A DNA stretch of 38,453 bases, from NCBI GenBank assembly GCA_017940545.1, contig JAGAYI010000021.1, positions 1 to 38,453 on the forward strand. The letters run 5' to 3'. The notes below the pieces were generated by a model. That model had not been told where the DNA came from. It saw nothing but the letters and a program-made list of their open reading frames with translations, and did no database searches. This document shows, piece by piece, positions 14,752 through 23,475 of this stretch. How positions within the stretch are numbered: the first letter of the stretch is position 1; each line of letters opens with the position of its first letter. Source of the DNA: Prevotella sp. Its GTDB lineage: Bacteria; Bacteroidota; Bacteroidia; Bacteroidales; Bacteroidaceae. The position numbers and the translations under genes are program-made.

Positions 14752-16458
14752 ATGCATAACAAAAACCGTTACATGCCGCTACTCATGGCATTGTGCATCG
14801 TGATTGGCATACTGATTGGAACATTCTACGCCAACCACTCTTCCGGCAACCGGTTGAGCATCATCAACTCCAGTGGCAACAAGCTGAACAGCCTGTTGCA
14901 GATTGTCAGCGACCAATATGTTGACACCGTCAACGTTGACCAGCTTGTTGAAGGTGCCATGCCACAAATTCTTTCCGAACTGGACCCTCACTCCGTCTAT
15001 ATTGCTGCCAAGGACGTACAGATAGCCAACGACGACCTGCGCGGTTCCTTCTCGGGTGTAGGCATTGAGTTTACCATCCGTCAAGACACCATTCATGTGC
15101 AGAACGTCATCAGCAACGGGCCATCTGAACGTGCAGGACTGCTGGCCGGCGACAAGATTGTCAGCATCGACGGCCAGCCGTTCGTGGGCAAGATTGTGAC
15201 CAACGAGGAAGCCATGCACCGGCTGAAGGGACCCAAGGACACGCAGGTGAAGATTGGCGTCATTCGTTACGGCGAGAAGAAAGAAAAATTCTTCACCGTT
15301 ACCCGTGGCGAAATACCCATCAAGAGCGTCAACTCTGTCTATATGCTCAATAGCAATACGGGATACATTCGCATCAAGAACTTCGGCGAGAACACCTACT
15401 CAGAGCTGCTCATTGCCCTGGGCACACTGGCAGAAGAGGGATTCTCAAACCTGGTCATCGACCTGCGCGGCAACACAGGAGGCTATCTGGGGTCTGCCGT
15501 CAAGATTGCCAATGAGTTCCTGCCCCGCAACAGCCTGATTGTCTATACGGAAGGACGCAAGTCTCCACGACAGGAATACCGTAGCGACGGCCACGGCTCC
15601 TATCAGCAGATTCCGTTGGTCGTGCTCATCGACGAGGGTTCTGCCTCTGCCTCCGAAATTCTGGCCGGTGCCATTCAGGATAACGACCGCGGCACCATCA
15701 TTGGCCGCCGTTCGTTCGGCAAGGGACTGGTACAGCAGCCCCTGTCATTTGCCGACGGCTCCATGATTCGCCTGACCATTGCCCGATACTACACGCCTTC
15801 TGGACGCTGCATTCAGAAGCCCTACACGTCAGGCGCTGACCAGGACTATGAGTCAGACCTGATGACCCGTTATCAGCATGGAGAATATTTCTCACAAGAC
15901 AGCATCAAGCATACCGGGCCCGCATACCACACCCTGAAAGAGCAACGCACCGTCTATGGCGGTGGCGGCATTACGCCCGACCTCTTTATTCCAGAAGATA
16001 CCCTGAACGTAACATCTTACTATAAGGAGGCGGTCATGACGGGACTCATCCTGCAGTTCGCCTACACCTATGTTGACGAGAACCGTGCAACACTGAAGAC
16101 CATGAAGGATATGAAAGCGCTTGAAGCCTACCTGATCAAGCAAAACTCGGTTGAGAAATTTGTCAGCTATGCCGAAAAGAACGGACTGAAGCGTCGTAAC
16201 CTGCTCATTCAAAAATCGCACAAACTGTTGGAACGGTTCATCAACAGCCGAATCATCTATAACATGATGAGCGAACAGGCATGGACGGAATACCTGAATG
16301 CCGACGACCCTGTCATTAAGGCTACCATCCAGCTCTTCAAGGACAACAATGCCTTCCCGAAGAATACAGAGAAGAAAGGCAAACAGCAGAAAGTGGCACA
16401 TGCGGCCTTCGACTACCGGAGCACCCATGTGCAGACCATCATCATGGCTCATGCTTAA
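14752..16458 (+). CDS. S41 carboxy-terminal processing peptidase
   Basis: A 568-residue CtpA/Prc-type serine protease of the periplasm, anchored or exported through an N-terminal hydrophobic segment (about 6-24). A PDZ domain lies at about 95-175. The catalytic Ser/Lys pair fits S299 in GSASASEI and K324 in FGKGLVQQ, spaced 25 apart as in E. coli Prc. The C-terminal region (about 420-568) is the helical extension seen in Bacteroidota CtpA. It probably processes or degrades envelope proteins from their C-termini. Its last codons overlap the next gene by eight bases. Confidence 0.93.
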   Translation: MHNKNRYMPLLMALCIVIGILIGTFYANHSSGNRLSIINSSGNKLNSLLQIVSDQYVDTVNVDQLVEGAMPQILSELDPHSVYIAAKDVQIANDDLRGSFSGVGIEFTIRQDTIHVQNVISNGPSERAGLLAGDKIVSIDGQPFVGKIVTNEEAMHRLKGPKDTQVKIGVIRYGEKKEKFFTVTRGEIPIKSVNSVYMLNSNTGYIRIKNFGENTYSELLIALGTLAEEGFSNLVIDLRGNTGGYLGSAVKIANEFLPRNSLIVYTEGRKSPRQEYRSDGHGSYQQIPLVVLIDEGSASASEILAGAIQDNDRGTIIGRRSFGKGLVQQPLSFADGSMIRLTIARYYTPSGRCIQKPYTSGADQDYESDLMTRYQHGEYFSQDSIKHTGPAYHTLKEQRTVYGGGGITPDLFIPEDTLNVTSYYKEAVMTGLILQFAYTYVDENRATLKTMKDMKALEAYLIKQNSVEKFVSYAEKNGLKRRNLLIQKSHKLLERFINSRIIYNMMSEQAWTEYLNADDPVIKATIQLFKDNNAFPKNTEKKGKQQKVAHAAFDYRSTHVQTIIMAHA

Positions 16459-16990
16459 AACAGAACTGCGGAATATGATTCGTCAACGCAAGCAGACCTT
16501 CTCCCGCCAACAACTGGAAGAATGGTCGCTTGACGTGACGGAACAGCTCAGGCAGGAGCCCCACTTCGAAAAAGCCAGAACCGTCCTGCTCTACCACTCC
16601 CTGCCCGACGAGGTGGTTACCCGTCATCTACTGGAAGAAGTGACGGGAAAGAACATTCTGCTGCCGCGGGTCATCAACAATGAAGAAATGGAGCTGCGGT
16701 ACTATACAGACATCCAGGACCTGCAACGGGGAGCCTTCGGCATCATGGAGCCCTGCGGAAAACTGTTCCACGAATACCGGCAGATTGATGTGGCCGTTGT
16801 TCCCGGCATGGCATTCGACATGAAAGGACATCGTTTAGGCCGCGGCCGCGGTTATTATGACCGTTTCCTTTCGCGCGTACCTTTTATATATAAGATAGGG
16901 CTTTGTTTCGGTTTTCAGTTGGTCGAGGAGGTCCCGACCGACGAAAACGACATCCCGATGGACAAAGTCATCTGCGAAAAAGCTTTATAG
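16451..16990 (+). CDS. 5-formyltetrahydrofolate cyclo-ligase
   Basis: A 179-residue enzyme of the 5-FCL family, which uses ATP to convert 5-formyl-THF to 5,10-methenyl-THF. The ATG at 16451 gives the expected MLKTELRNMIRQRK N-terminus; the longer upstream frame from 16298 lies inside the peptidase gene and is not plausible. The C-terminal signature GHRLGRGRGYYDRFL is the substrate and ATP-binding loop. It overlaps the peptidase stop by eight bases. It ends two bases before the stop of the converging DUF721 gene, with no terminator between, so the two transcripts probably overlap. Confidence 0.92.
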   Translation: MLKTELRNMIRQRKQTFSRQQLEEWSLDVTEQLRQEPHFEKARTVLLYHSLPDEVVTRHLLEEVTGKNILLPRVINNEEMELRYYTDIQDLQRGAFGIMEPCGKLFHEYRQIDVAVVPGMAFDMKGHRLGRGRGYYDRFLSRVPFIYKIGLCFGFQLVEEVPTDENDIPMDKVICEKAL

Positions 16991-16992
16991 AA

Positions 16993-17283
16993 TCAGCAAA
17001 ACCGGATATTAGCAATAACCTGGCTTTGCACATAGTCGTTCAATGTCTGTACGAGTTGCTGGCTGCGCATGCTGAGTTCTGCACGCAAGGCCGGACTCGA
17101 CAAGCGCACGTACAGCGTCTGATTGCGAATAACGACGTCCTGTGTGTAACGGGCAACAGTCTGCCCCGCCACAACAGGCCATGCGTCAACAACCCGCTTC
17201 TGCAACAATGGTGTCTCCAACCCCTGTGCCCGCAGGTTTCTCAGAATAAGCTCTTCTATTTGTTTTACGTCGCGTTTAAACAC
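16993..17283 (-). CDS. DUF721 (DciA-like) protein
   Basis: A 96-residue protein, MFKRDVKQIEELILRNLRAQ at its start, with the DUF721 pattern VVDAWPVVAGQTVARYT and LYVRLSSPALRAELSMRSQQ. Proteins of this type next to recF or dnaA are related to the replicative-helicase loader DciA; whether this short form loads helicase is not shown by the sequence. It lies 27 bases downstream of recF on the same strand, so it is the second gene of a recF operon. Length and order are usual for Bacteroidales. Confidence 0.88.
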   Translation of the reverse strand: MFKRDVKQIEELILRNLRAQGLETPLLQKRVVDAWPVVAGQTVARYTQDVVIRNQTLYVRLSSPALRAELSMRSQQLVQTLNDYVQSQVIANIRFC

Positions 17284-17310
17284 CTTGATAATTAACCTTT
17301 TAATAATTCT

Positions 17311-18441
17311 CTATTTTGAACTTTCCGCCACATTCCCGTTATCTACGTGAAACATCCGATAGTCAAATGAGCTGTGCCGCATCATCTTGTCCAAATGTTC
17401 CCTGTTGGTATCTGTAATAAAAATCTGCCCGAAAGCTTCCCCTGCCACTAAGCTGACTATCTGCTCCACACGGTCAGCATCCAGTTTATCGAAAATGTCG
17501 TCAAGCAATAGCAGCGGCGTGGTGTGCGATGCAGTACGTTTCAGAAAATCAAACTGTGCCAGTTTCAGGGCAATGACATACGTCTTGCTTTGTCCCTGCG
17601 AACCTTCACGCTTCATTTGGTGGCCACCTAACGTAAACTCCAGGTCGTCCCGATGGACACCATGCAGCGAGTAGCCTACTGCACGGTCTTTCGCCCTGTC
17701 ACGCTGAATGACATCAAGCAACGGGCCACGCTGGCAGTGAGAGACATACGAAAGGCCTACCTCTTCACGGTTCTGCGAGATAATCTGATAGTAGTGCTGA
17801 AACACAGGAGCCAGCTCTTCCACAAAGGCTGTACGCTTCTGGAACAACAGTTCCCCTTCCTGTGACATCTGCTCTTCCAGGATACTCATCACGTCAGGGT
17901 CCGGTTCCCGGTCTTCCATCTTCAGGAGTGTGTTCCGCTGTTGCAGGGCCTTGTTATAGCGGTTCAGGGTGTCTATATAGACATGGTCGTACTGTGAAAT
18001 CACCATGTCCATGAGCCGGCGCCGCTCCTCACTTCCGCCATCTATGAGCAGCGTGTCACCCGGCGAAACCACAACCAGAGGAATCAGTCCTATGTGCTCA
18101 GAGAGCCGCTTGTACTCTTTCTTGTCACGTTTAAAGTGTTTCTTGGTGCCACGTTTCATACCGGCGTAGATGTGAACCGGAGGTTCTTCATCCCCCGCGC
18201 TTAACTGTTCGCCTGACACGTACTCACCTTCGAGTACGAAGAAATCGGCCTCGTGGCGAATCACTTGAGAGTCAATAGGGTTTTGCTGACTACGGCAGAA
18301 CGAGAGGTAGTAGATAGCATCCAGCACGTTCGTCTTCCCCACCCCATTATGACCGATAAAGCAGTTCATTTTGGGTGAAAAAGCCAGCGTAGCTTCCGCT
18401 ATATTCTTATAGTTTAAAATCGACAACTGCCGTAAAATCAT
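17311..18441 (-). CDS. recF: DNA replication and repair protein RecF
   Basis: A 376-residue RecF starting at ATG 18441 (MILRQLSILNYKNIAEATL). The open frame extends to 19113, but that part lies opposite the TPR gene and lacks family features. Walker A is GHNGVGKTN at residues 30-38. The signature region GSQGQSKTYVIALKLAQ and Walker B TPLLLLDDIFDKLD are near the C-terminus. RecF helps load RecA at gaps through RecFOR and is cytoplasmic. DUF721 follows in the same operon. A -7-like TATTTTTG lies 32 bases upstream. Confidence 0.95.
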   Translation of the reverse strand: MILRQLSILNYKNIAEATLAFSPKMNCFIGHNGVGKTNVLDAIYYLSFCRSQQNPIDSQVIRHEADFFVLEGEYVSGEQLSAGDEEPPVHIYAGMKRGTKKHFKRDKKEYKRLSEHIGLIPLVVVSPGDTLLIDGGSEERRRLMDMVISQYDHVYIDTLNRYNKALQQRNTLLKMEDREPDPDVMSILEEQMSQEGELLFQKRTAFVEELAPVFQHYYQIISQNREEVGLSYVSHCQRGPLLDVIQRDRAKDRAVGYSLHGVHRDDLEFTLGGHQMKREGSQGQSKTYVIALKLAQFDFLKRTASHTTPLLLLDDIFDKLDADRVEQIVSLVAGEAFGQIFITDTNREHLDKMMRHSSFDYRMFHVDNGNVAESSK

Positions 18442-18472
18442 ATCAGCAACACGTTTTTCTTGAAATGCGATG

Positions 18473-18480
18473 CAAAAATA
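18473..18480 (-). promoter_or_regulatory. Possible -7 element of recF
   Basis: TATTTTTG on the minus strand, 31 bases before the recF ATG. No TTTG at the proper -33 spacing was found, so this is tentative. Confidence 0.4.
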
Positions 18481-18563
18481 ATCAAAATATTTCAAACGAA
18501 CGAGTGAAAAAGCACAAAAGTTAGGACTTTTGTCACTACAAAACAAAAAAAGTCGGCAATAAA

Positions 18564-18595
18564 TTTCACTATCTCCAATAAAATGACTAACTTTG
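18564..18595 (+). promoter_or_regulatory. Promoter of the TPR protein-ribH operon
   Basis: TTTC (18564-18567), 20 bases, TAACTTTG (18588-18595). The -33 element is one base off consensus. The ATG is 38 bases downstream. Confidence 0.6.
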
Positions 18596-18633
18596 CCGCG
18601 CATTTTTAATAAGCATACAAAAATAACATAATA

Positions 18634-19308
18634 ATGGCAGACAAAAACGTAAAGAATGCGCAAACAACAGAGAGCGCATTGAACAAATCGGAAGCCTTCT
18701 TCCTGAAATACAAGAAGGCAATCATCGGATGTATTATTGCAGTAATAGCAATTATCGCTGCGTGGGTTCTCATCGACATGTTCGTTCTTACCCCCAACCG
18801 GGTAAAGGGACAGGAAGCAATGGCTAAAGGTCAGCAGCTCTTCGCTAACGACGAGATGCAGAAGGCCATTCAGGGTGACAGCACCGGTTTCGTAGGTTTT
18901 GCAAAGCTTGCTGAAGAGTACAGCGGTCAGAATGGCAACCTTGCCAACCTCTACACCGGTCTGGCATACGCCCAGCAAGGCAAGTGGAACGAGGCCGTTC
19001 AATACTTGGAGAAGTACAAGGATCAGGGCGACGAGATGATTTCTCCCGCTGCTGAAGGTGCTCTGGGTAATGCCTACGCCCACCTGCAGAAGCTCGACGA
19101 GGCCGTTAAGCATCTGAAGAATGCCGCTAAGCGTGCCGACAACAACTCTCTGTCTCCCACTTTCCTGATTCAGGCCGGCGAGATTCTCGAAAGCCAGGGC
19201 AAAAAGGCTGAAGCGCTGGAGCTCTACCAGGAAGTGAAGGACAAGTACTTCCAGTCTATGCAGTACCAGACCATCGACGCATACATTGAACGTGCATCAG
19301 CAAAATAA
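18634..19308 (+). CDS. Membrane-anchored tetratricopeptide-repeat protein
   Basis: A 224-residue protein with a short cytoplasmic N-terminus, one transmembrane helix at about 29-51 ([19 protein letters not shown]), and a periplasmic domain with TPR-like helical pairs ([48 protein letters not shown]). It resembles YfgM-type anchored TPR proteins of Bacteroidales. Partners are unknown. Its stop TAA shares a base with the ATG of ribH (TAATG), so the two are translationally coupled. The divergent recF and downstream ribH are a common neighbourhood in this order. Confidence 0.85.
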   Translation: MADKNVKNAQTTESALNKSEAFFLKYKKAIIGCIIAVIAIIAAWVLIDMFVLTPNRVKGQEAMAKGQQLFANDEMQKAIQGDSTGFVGFAKLAEEYSGQNGNLANLYTGLAYAQQGKWNEAVQYLEKYKDQGDEMISPAAEGALGNAYAHLQKLDEAVKHLKNAAKRADNNSLSPTFLIQAGEILESQGKKAEALELYQEVKDKYFQSMQYQTIDAYIERASAK

Positions 19309-19784
19309 TGGCAACAGCACTTCACAACCTTAGCAATTACGACTTTTCGAAGGTTCCCGATGCCTCGAACATGTGCTTCGGCATTGTCGTGTCTGAGTGG
19401 AACCCCGAAATAACCGGCGCACTGTTAGAGGGAGCCGTGAGCACCCTTGAGAAGCATGGCGCCATCCCTGAGAACATTCACGTCAAAACCGTTCCGGGCT
19501 CCTTCGAGCTCATCTACGGTGCCCACCAGATGTCCCTCAACGACGGCTACGATGCCATCATCATCCTTGGCTGCGTCATTCGCGGTGAGACTCCTCATTT
19601 CGACTACATCTGTCAGGGAGTAACCCAGGGCATCGCCCGTCTGAATGCCACAGGAAACATTCCTGTCATCTACGGACTGCTCACTACGAACGACCTGCAA
19701 CAGGCGCGCGACCGTAGCGGTGGGCGTTTCGGCAACAAAGGCGACGAATGCGCCATTGATGCCATCAAAATGGCAAAGTTCTAA
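19308..19784 (+). CDS. ribH: 6,7-dimethyl-8-ribityllumazine synthase
   Basis: A 158-residue lumazine synthase, joining 5-amino-6-ribitylaminouracil and 3,4-dihydroxy-2-butanone 4-phosphate in riboflavin synthesis. Motifs include [41 protein letters not shown] and the downstream [18 protein letters not shown]. Length is normal. The ATG overlaps the upstream stop codon. I see no FMN riboswitch before the operon. An intrinsic terminator follows 26 bases after the stop. Confidence 0.95.
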   Translation: MATALHNLSNYDFSKVPDASNMCFGIVVSEWNPEITGALLEGAVSTLEKHGAIPENIHVKTVPGSFELIYGAHQMSLNDGYDAIIILGCVIRGETPHFDYICQGVTQGIARLNATGNIPVIYGLLTTNDLQQARDRSGGRFGNKGDECAIDAIKMAKF

Positions 19785-19809
19785 TAACACAGGATAAATT
19801 AACAAGCAG

Positions 19810-19840
19810 GCGTGCTCCATTAAGTGGGCACGCTTTTTTT
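19810..19840 (+). terminator. Intrinsic terminator after ribH
   Basis: GCGTGCTC and GGGCACGC form an 8-bp stem with one wobble pair, followed by seven T. Confidence 0.85.
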
Positions 19841-19866
19841 ATATACATTCAAATATACCCACAACA

Positions 19867-20619
19867 ATGAAACTCATTTCATGGAACGTTAACGGACTGA
19901 GGGCCTGCGAAGGCAAGGGTTTCAGCGAAACATTCAAGCAGTTAGATGCCGACTTCTTCTGTCTGCAGGAAACGAAGATGCAGGCCGGTCAGCTCGATTT
20001 GGCTTTCGACGGCTATGAGTCCTACTGGAACTATGCCGAGAAGAAAGGCTATTCCGGCACGGCCATCTTCACCCGCCACAAGCCACTCCACGTCACATAC
20101 GGCATTGGCATTGACGAGCACGACCACGAAGGGCGTGTCATCACACTCGAAATGGAGCGGTTCTTCCTCGTTACCGTCTATACTCCAAACTCGCAGGACG
20201 AACTGCGACGACTGGACTATCGCATGCAGTGGGAGGACGATTTCCGCCAGTACCTGCTGTCGTTAGACCAGAAGAAGCCCGTCATTGTATGCGGCGACAT
20301 GAACGTTGCCCACGAGGAGATAGACCTGAAGAACCCGAAGTCGAACCGCCGCAATGCCGGTTTTACCGACGAAGAACGCGAGAAGTTCACCACCCTCTTA
20401 AACAGTGGCTTCACCGACACCTTCCGCTGGCTCTACCCCGAGCAGGTCACTTACTCCTGGTGGTCGTACCGCTTTCAGGCCCGTCAGAAGAATGCCGGCT
20501 GGCGCATTGACTACTTCGTCGTGTCCGACCGTCTGCGTGACTCCATTGACGATGCAAAGATACACACCGACATTCTCGGCAGCGACCATTGCCCTGTGGA
20601 ACTGACCATCAAAGACTGA
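19867..20619 (+). CDS. xthA: Exodeoxyribonuclease III / AP endonuclease
   Basis: A 250-residue ExoIII-family enzyme that cleaves DNA at abasic sites and trims 3' ends. Motifs in order: [83 protein letters not shown] and the catalytic [11 protein letters not shown] near the end. All the usual metal and catalytic residues appear present. It starts 83 bases after ribH, beyond a terminator. No promoter was recognised in the short gap. Confidence 0.95.
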   Translation: MKLISWNVNGLRACEGKGFSETFKQLDADFFCLQETKMQAGQLDLAFDGYESYWNYAEKKGYSGTAIFTRHKPLHVTYGIGIDEHDHEGRVITLEMERFFLVTVYTPNSQDELRRLDYRMQWEDDFRQYLLSLDQKKPVIVCGDMNVAHEEIDLKNPKSNRRNAGFTDEEREKFTTLLNSGFTDTFRWLYPEQVTYSWWSYRFQARQKNAGWRIDYFVVSDRLRDSIDDAKIHTDILGSDHCPVELTIKD

Positions 20620-20667
20620 GCAGCAAACAGCTATTTCAGCCTCGAAATGAAAATAAGTTTAATTTTT

Positions 20668-20698
20668 TTTGGTTATTTGGCACTAATTCGTAACTTTG
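20668..20698 (+). promoter_or_regulatory. Promoter of the Ala-rich lipoprotein gene
   Basis: TTTG (20668-20671), 19 bases, TAACTTTG (20691-20698), an exact match to the Bacteroidota consensus. It is 50 bases before the ATG. Confidence 0.8.
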
Positions 20699-20748
20699 CA
20701 GCGGTTTAAACACCACTAACATGTTTTACTAAAAAAGAGAAAGAAGTT

Positions 20749-21327
20749 ATGAGAAAGATTCTTTTAGCAGTGATGGCTGTTGCTGCCATCGGTTTCACAT
20801 CATGTAACAACAAGAACGCCAAGACCGACGTTGCCATTGACTCTACAAGCATCGTTGAGACTGCCAGCGCAGCCGAACTTGCCGGTATCGACGCAGAGAA
20901 CCTGACCAAGGACCTGGCCGAGAAGATTGCTGCCAACAACCCCGAGGCTGTTCAGAGCATCATTCAGCAGGCCAAGGACAAGATTGCCGAGCTGCTGGCC
21001 CAGGGCGATGCTGAAGCTGCCAAGGCTTACCAGGCTAAGATCAGCGCATTCCTGACCGAGAATGCTGACAAGATCAAGGCTGTTGTAGGCGAGCAGAACG
21101 AAGCTGTCAACACCCTGATTTCTGCCATCAGCGCCGTTCCCACCGAGGCTACTGAGGCTGTCGAGGGTGCTGTCGATGCAGCTAAGGAGAGTGCTGAGCA
21201 GAAGGTAAACGAGGCCAAGGAAGAGGCTCAGAAGAAGGTTGACGAGGCTGTTGACGCCCAGAAGAAGAAGGCTGCCGACGCTATCGACAACGCTGCCAAC
21301 GATGCCAAGAAGAAGCTTGGCCTGTAA
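20749..21327 (+). CDS. Alanine-rich helical lipoprotein
   Basis: A 192-residue protein with a lipoprotein signal (MRKILLAVMAVAAIGFTSC, Cys19). The mature chain is rich in Ala, Glu, Lys and Asp and almost free of aromatic residues. It should be a long amphipathic helix or coiled coil, with an 11-residue-like pattern at the end (AKEEAQKKVDEAVDAQKKKAADAID) reminiscent of LEA or apolipoprotein-like helices. Codons are strongly uniform (GCC, GCT, AAG), and it has a perfect promoter and a strong terminator, which suggests high expression. It stands alone. The function is unknown; an envelope spacer or stress-protective role is only a guess. Confidence 0.75.
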   Translation: MRKILLAVMAVAAIGFTSCNNKNAKTDVAIDSTSIVETASAAELAGIDAENLTKDLAEKIAANNPEAVQSIIQQAKDKIAELLAQGDAEAAKAYQAKISAFLTENADKIKAVVGEQNEAVNTLISAISAVPTEATEAVEGAVDAAKESAEQKVNEAKEEAQKKVDEAVDAQKKKAADAIDNAANDAKKKLGL

Positions 21328-21389
21328 ACCATACTGAACGACTGGCGTAGCTGCAACAGCAGCCCAAACGCCAAGACACACAACCATGT

Positions 21390-21423
21390 CCCGGTTCCGT
21401 TTGCTGACGGAATCGGGCTTTTT
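21390..21423 (+). terminator. Intrinsic terminator after the Ala-rich lipoprotein gene
   Basis: CCCGGTTCCGT and ACGGAATCGGG form an 11-bp stem with one wobble around TTGCTG, followed by CTTTTTG. Confidence 0.88.
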
Positions 21424-21433
21424 GTTGAAAATT

Positions 21434-21465
21434 TTTGTCTGCCGCCGGCAAAAAGCATACTTTTG
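21434..21465 (+). promoter_or_regulatory. Promoter of the beta-helix lipoprotein gene
   Basis: TTTG (21434-21437), 20 bases, TACTTTTG (21458-21465), 31 bases before the ATG at 21497. Confidence 0.75.
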
Positions 21466-21496
21466 TGGGCAGAAACACCAAAACAACAAAAAGATT

Positions 21497-23344
21497 ATGA
21501 AAAAGTATTTGTATGCAGCGATGTTCATCGCAACCATTTTCACCACAACAGCATGTTCCGGCGAAGACCCCGTGAGCGACATCCTGAACGGACAGACTAC
21601 CCCCGACAGCAGCAGTAGCAACGACAACAGTAGCAACAGCAGCAGCGACAACCAGTCGGCCGCATCAAACGTCAGCAGCGAACTGCTGTCCTTCGTCGTC
21701 AACATTGACAAAGACACGGCAGAGCCTGCCACCACGGCTACGGCCACCTACCCTGACGAGAACGACGACATCAGCAAGCGTTCTTTCACGACCATCGTCA
21801 ACATTGACATGTCGAACCCGACCGCCAAGACGGAAAACGGAGTGACCATTACCGTTGACGGGCACGACGTCACCGCCAACCATGCCAGCATCGAGAACGT
21901 CTGCTACGTGGTGACGGGCAGCACCACCGACGGTTCGCTGACCATTGACGGCAGTACGGACTACGAGTTGGAGCTCAACAACACCAGCATTACCAACACC
22001 CACAGCACGGCCATCGACCTGGAAAGCAAGCAGAGTGCGTTTATTGTCTTGGTGGGCAGTAACAAGCTGACCGACGGCACCAGTGCCGACGACAGCCACA
22101 AGGGTGCTCTCTTCGGCAAGGGCAAGCTGCTGTTCAGCGGCACGGGCTCGTTAGCAGTCTATGGCACTTACAACAACGGCATCCACGGCAAGAGCAACAT
22201 CGTGTTCGACAAGGGCATCAACCTCTATGTCAACTCTACCGCCAACCACGGCATCAAGGCCAGCGACAACATCTACATCAACGGCGGCATCATCAATGTC
22301 GAGGTGTCAGCCCCGGGTGCCAAGGGCATCAACGGCGACATTGACGTCATCATCAACGGTGGCCGCACCACCGTCGTCAGCACCAGCAACGGCGAGTGGG
22401 ACACGGAGGACTTAGAGACCAAGGCTTCTGCCGGCATTGCCTGCGAGAACATTCTCACCATGAACGACGGCGAGGTCTATCTCAAATCGACCGGCAGTGG
22501 CGGTAAAGGCATGAAAGCCGACTGGGAGGCATACATCAACGGCGGAAAGATACGTATCATCACCACCGGCGGCCTCTACTACAGCAACGGCACCAACGAG
22601 AGCCATAACTATACGGGCAACACCGACAATCTGGACGATGCCTACACCTCGTCGCCCAAAGGCATCAAGGTGGGAACAAAGAACGAGCACGGCGTGCTGA
22701 CCATCACCGGCGGCGACATCATGGTTCGCACCAGCGGTAACAATGCTGAAGGCATGGAGAGCAAGGGCACCCTGGACATTACGGGCGGAACGGTGCTCAT
22801 TGCAGCCCACGACGATGCCATCAACTCGTCGGGCGACCTCACCATCAGCGACGGTACGGTCGTGGCCGTAGGCACCAACAACGACGGCATCGACGCCAAC
22901 GGCAACATGTACATCAAGGGCGGAACCATCATTGCCTATGGTGCTAACGGGGCCGAAACAGGCATCGACATCGACGAGCAGCACCGTCTCTACATTACCG
23001 GCGGCAGCCTGTTTGCCATCGGCGGCCGTGCCGACGGTTCTGTCGGCAGCACCACACAGGGCATCATCAGCGCCTCTGGTTCCGTACAGGCCAACGGCAC
23101 CGTCACGGTGAAGAGCGGCGAGACAACCGTTGCCTCGTTCACCATGCCGCCTTACTCCTACTCCAACGGAGCAATTATCATTACCTCACCCTCCATTACC
23201 AACGGCGGCAGCTACACGCTGAGCTTAGGCTCGGGCTCTTCGTCGGTAACGGCTTCCAACACCATCTCCGGCGGTTCCATGGGCGGTGGAATGCCTGGCG
23301 GTGGGATGCCTGGCGGCGGCGGTGGCCCCGGCAACCAGTGGTAA
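21497..23344 (+). CDS. DUF4353-like carbohydrate-binding beta-helix lipoprotein
   Basis: The ATG at 21497 gives 615 residues with a lipobox (FTTTAC, Cys20); the longer frame from 21386 overlaps the promoter. A Ser/Asn/Asp-rich linker (about 30-65) precedes a long region of repeated turns such as YGTYNNGIHGKSNIVFDKGI, INGGIINVEVSAPGAKGING and ISDGTVVAVGTNNDGIDANG. This is the right-handed beta-helix pattern of DUF4353 proteins annotated as carbohydrate-binding. The C-terminus is Gly/Met/Pro-rich (MGGGMPGGGMPGGGGGPGN). It is probably surface or periplasmic. The sensor kinase and regulator follow on the same strand and may control it. Confidence 0.82.
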   Translation: MKKYLYAAMFIATIFTTTACSGEDPVSDILNGQTTPDSSSSNDNSSNSSSDNQSAASNVSSELLSFVVNIDKDTAEPATTATATYPDENDDISKRSFTTIVNIDMSNPTAKTENGVTITVDGHDVTANHASIENVCYVVTGSTTDGSLTIDGSTDYELELNNTSITNTHSTAIDLESKQSAFIVLVGSNKLTDGTSADDSHKGALFGKGKLLFSGTGSLAVYGTYNNGIHGKSNIVFDKGINLYVNSTANHGIKASDNIYINGGIINVEVSAPGAKGINGDIDVIINGGRTTVVSTSNGEWDTEDLETKASAGIACENILTMNDGEVYLKSTGSGGKGMKADWEAYINGGKIRIITTGGLYYSNGTNESHNYTGNTDNLDDAYTSSPKGIKVGTKNEHGVLTITGGDIMVRTSGNNAEGMESKGTLDITGGTVLIAAHDDAINSSGDLTISDGTVVAVGTNNDGIDANGNMYIKGGTIIAYGANGAETGIDIDEQHRLYITGGSLFAIGGRADGSVGSTTQGIISASGSVQANGTVTVKSGETTVASFTMPPYSYSNGAIIITSPSITNGGSYTLSLGSGSSSVTASNTISGGSMGGGMPGGGMPGGGGGPGNQW

Positions 23345-23364
23345 GTCACTCCCGTAGTATGTGT

Positions 23365-23401
23365 GCGTGGGGGCTATAGAGAATCTGCAGTCCCCCCACG
23401 C
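23365..23401 (+). terminator. GC-rich hairpin after the beta-helix gene
   Basis: GCGTGGGGG (23365-23373) pairs with CCCCCACGC (23393-23401) around a 19-base loop. No T tract follows, so it could be a processing or attenuation structure rather than a true terminator. Confidence 0.5.
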
Positions 23402-23475
23402 AATAACTTTCCTTATTCAGCGTTTATTCATTAAGTAACCGATACAATAACTTGGTATTACTAAGAAGCCTATCG

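Noticed and set aside
16298-16450. N-terminal extension of 5-formyltetrahydrofolate cyclo-ligase
   Set aside because: It lies in another frame of the peptidase gene and has no family match.
18442-19113. N-terminal extension of RecF (224 residues)
   Set aside because: It lies opposite the TPR gene and has no RecF features; the family start is at 18441.
18634-19784. FMN riboswitch ahead of the ribH operon
   Set aside because: The short leader after the promoter (about 38 bases) is too small and no conserved RFN elements are visible.
20800-21747. 315-residue minus-strand frame opposite the Ala-rich lipoprotein
   Set aside because: It crosses a terminator and promoter of the plus strand and is a codon-bias shadow.
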